Positions 63,306 to 64,000 of a stretch of 64,000 bases of DNA are shown one piece after another; position 1 is the stretch's first letter, and each line of letters opens with the position of its first letter. Below the pieces are notes generated by a model that was given only the letters and a program-made list of their open reading frames with translations, had not been told where the DNA came from and ran no database searches. A program made the translations under genes and the position numbers. This stretch comes from Isoptericola cucumis. GTDB taxonomy: Bacteria; Actinomycetota; Actinomycetes; Actinomycetales; Cellulomonadaceae. Location of the stretch: contig NZ_BMDG01000004.1 of the NCBI RefSeq assembly GCF_014635665.1, positions 1 to 64,000 on the forward strand. The letters are read 5' to 3'.

Positions 63306-64000
63306 GTGTCCGACCCCTCTGCCGGGACCATCGTGCTGTGGATCGTGATCCTCGCGCTCGTCATCTTCGTGGTCGTGGCGCTGTTCAAGATGGTGCAGGT
63401 CGTCCCGCAGGCCACCGCGCAGGTCATCGAACGGCTCGGTCGCTACAGCAAGACGTTCGAGCCCGGCCTGCACTGGCTGGTGCCCTTCATCGACAAGGTG
63501 CGGGCCAAGGTGGACCTGCGCGAGCAGGTCGTCTCGTTCCCGCCGCAGCCGGTGATCACGTCGGACAACCTCGTGGTGAGCATCGACACCGTCATCTACT
63601 TCCAGGTCACCGAGCCCAAGTCCGCCGTCTACGAGATCGCGAACTACATCACCGGTATCGAGCAGCTCACCGTCACCACGCTGCGTAACGTCGTCGGGTC
63701 CATGGACCTCGAGCAGACGCTGACGAGCCGCGACCAGATCAACGGTCAGCTCCGGGGCGTCCTGGACGAGGCGACCGGGCGCTGGGGGGTGCGCGTCAAC
63801 CGCGTCGAGCTCAAGTCGATCGACCCGCCGCAGAGCGTGCAGGGCGCGATGGAGCAGCAGATGCGCGCCGAGCGCGACCGCCGTGCCACCATCCTGACCG
63901 CCGAGGGTGTCAAGCAGTCGCAGATCCTCACCGCCGAGGGCGAGAAGCAGTCCCAGATCCTGCGGGCCGAGGGTGACGCCCAGGCGCAGATCCTCACCGC
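63306..64000 (+). CDS. SPFH/Band 7 stomatin-like protein, 3' truncated by window
   Basis: At least 231 codons, running off the window end. A membrane anchor (IVLWIVILALVIFVVVALF) precedes the SPFH domain: VPQATAQVIERLGRYSKTFE, PGLHWLVPFIDKVRAKVDLR, VVSFPPQPVITSDNLVVSID. Ala/Glu/Gln repeats (LTAEGVKQSQILTAEGEKQS) begin the flotillin-like coiled coil. It likely forms oligomeric scaffolds with NfeD. GTG 63306 has GAAAGGGA upstream. Confidence 0.92.
   Translation, partial: MSDPSAGTIVLWIVILALVIFVVVALFKMVQVVPQATAQVIERLGRYSKTFEPGLHWLVPFIDKVRAKVDLREQVVSFPPQPVITSDNLVVSIDTVIYFQVTEPKSAVYEIANYITGIEQLTVTTLRNVVGSMDLEQTLTSRDQINGQLRGVLDEATGRWGVRVNRVELKSIDPPQSVQGAMEQQMRAERDRRATILTAEGVKQSQILTAEGEKQSQILRAEGDAQAQILT

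Overview
The window is chromosomal DNA from a very GC-rich actinobacterium. GTG and TTG starts are frequent, stop and start codons overlap at many gene junctions, and there are actinobacterial marker genes (SteA/SteB pair, TlyA, SufR-SufBDCSU, DUF3099, InhA-type FabI). Gene content fits Micrococcales, most likely the Cellulomonadaceae/Promicromonosporaceae group; that placement is inference. No transposase, integrase, CRISPR array or tRNA gene was recognised.

Layout. 1-281: end of an rRNA operon (23S-5S spacer, 5S rRNA, strong terminator). 388-6656: glycolate/lactate oxidation operon (glcDEF plus an LctP-type permease) behind a promoter carrying a near-perfect palindrome. 6753-17939: a long co-directional housekeeping run with an RG-rich TPR-like protein, HAD phosphatase, TlyA, NAD kinase, RecN, SteA, SteB, a MraY/WecA-like transferase and the lipid II flippase MurJ. 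18024-23980: pyrG, a Nudix hydrolase, convergent heme A synthase, a two-gene ABC exporter and a DUF308 membrane protein. 24252-31117: iron-sulfur assembly operon sufR-sufB-sufD-Rieske-sufC-sufS-sufU-DUF59. 31241-40666: a stress-flavoured accessory stretch (zinc alcohol dehydrogenase, Cys-rich zinc protein, CBS pair, DUF2231, cytochrome P450, large catalase, PAS-ANTAR regulator, SDR, and a DUF6098-like gene broken by one amber codon). 41128-46636: a compact gas vesicle cluster (two accessory repeat-rich proteins, then gvpA-F-G-O-J-L-S-K), entered through a locally AT-richer intergenic region. 46685-64000: an F420-type oxidoreductase, a DUF2809-VanY fusion, peptidase E, ABC-F ATPase, SURF1/DUF3099 operon, fabG-fabI, SixA, NCS1 permease with an isochorismatase-like hydrolase, serB, divergent glgC/glgA, an ABC ATPase, NfeD and the start of a stomatin-like SPFH protein cut by the window end.

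How parts work together. The suf operon builds Fe-S clusters under a probable self-regulating SufR; glcDEF feeds two-carbon and lactate oxidation; SteA/SteB/MurJ belong to envelope and division; glgC/glgA make glycogen or maltosyl phosphate. The gas vesicle operon carries three GvpA-superfamily proteins, two GvpF/L proteins, GvpG, GvpO and GvpK, but no GvpN within the window.

The most notable observations are the amber-interrupted DUF6098 gene, tandem-repeat polyampholyte proteins at the head of the gas vesicle operon, a repeated architecture in which TAnnnT (-10) hexamers lie 6-8 nt from start codons (leaderless mRNAs) at about eleven genes, and several palindromes placed exactly at promoters (glc, sufR, ANTAR, nfeD).
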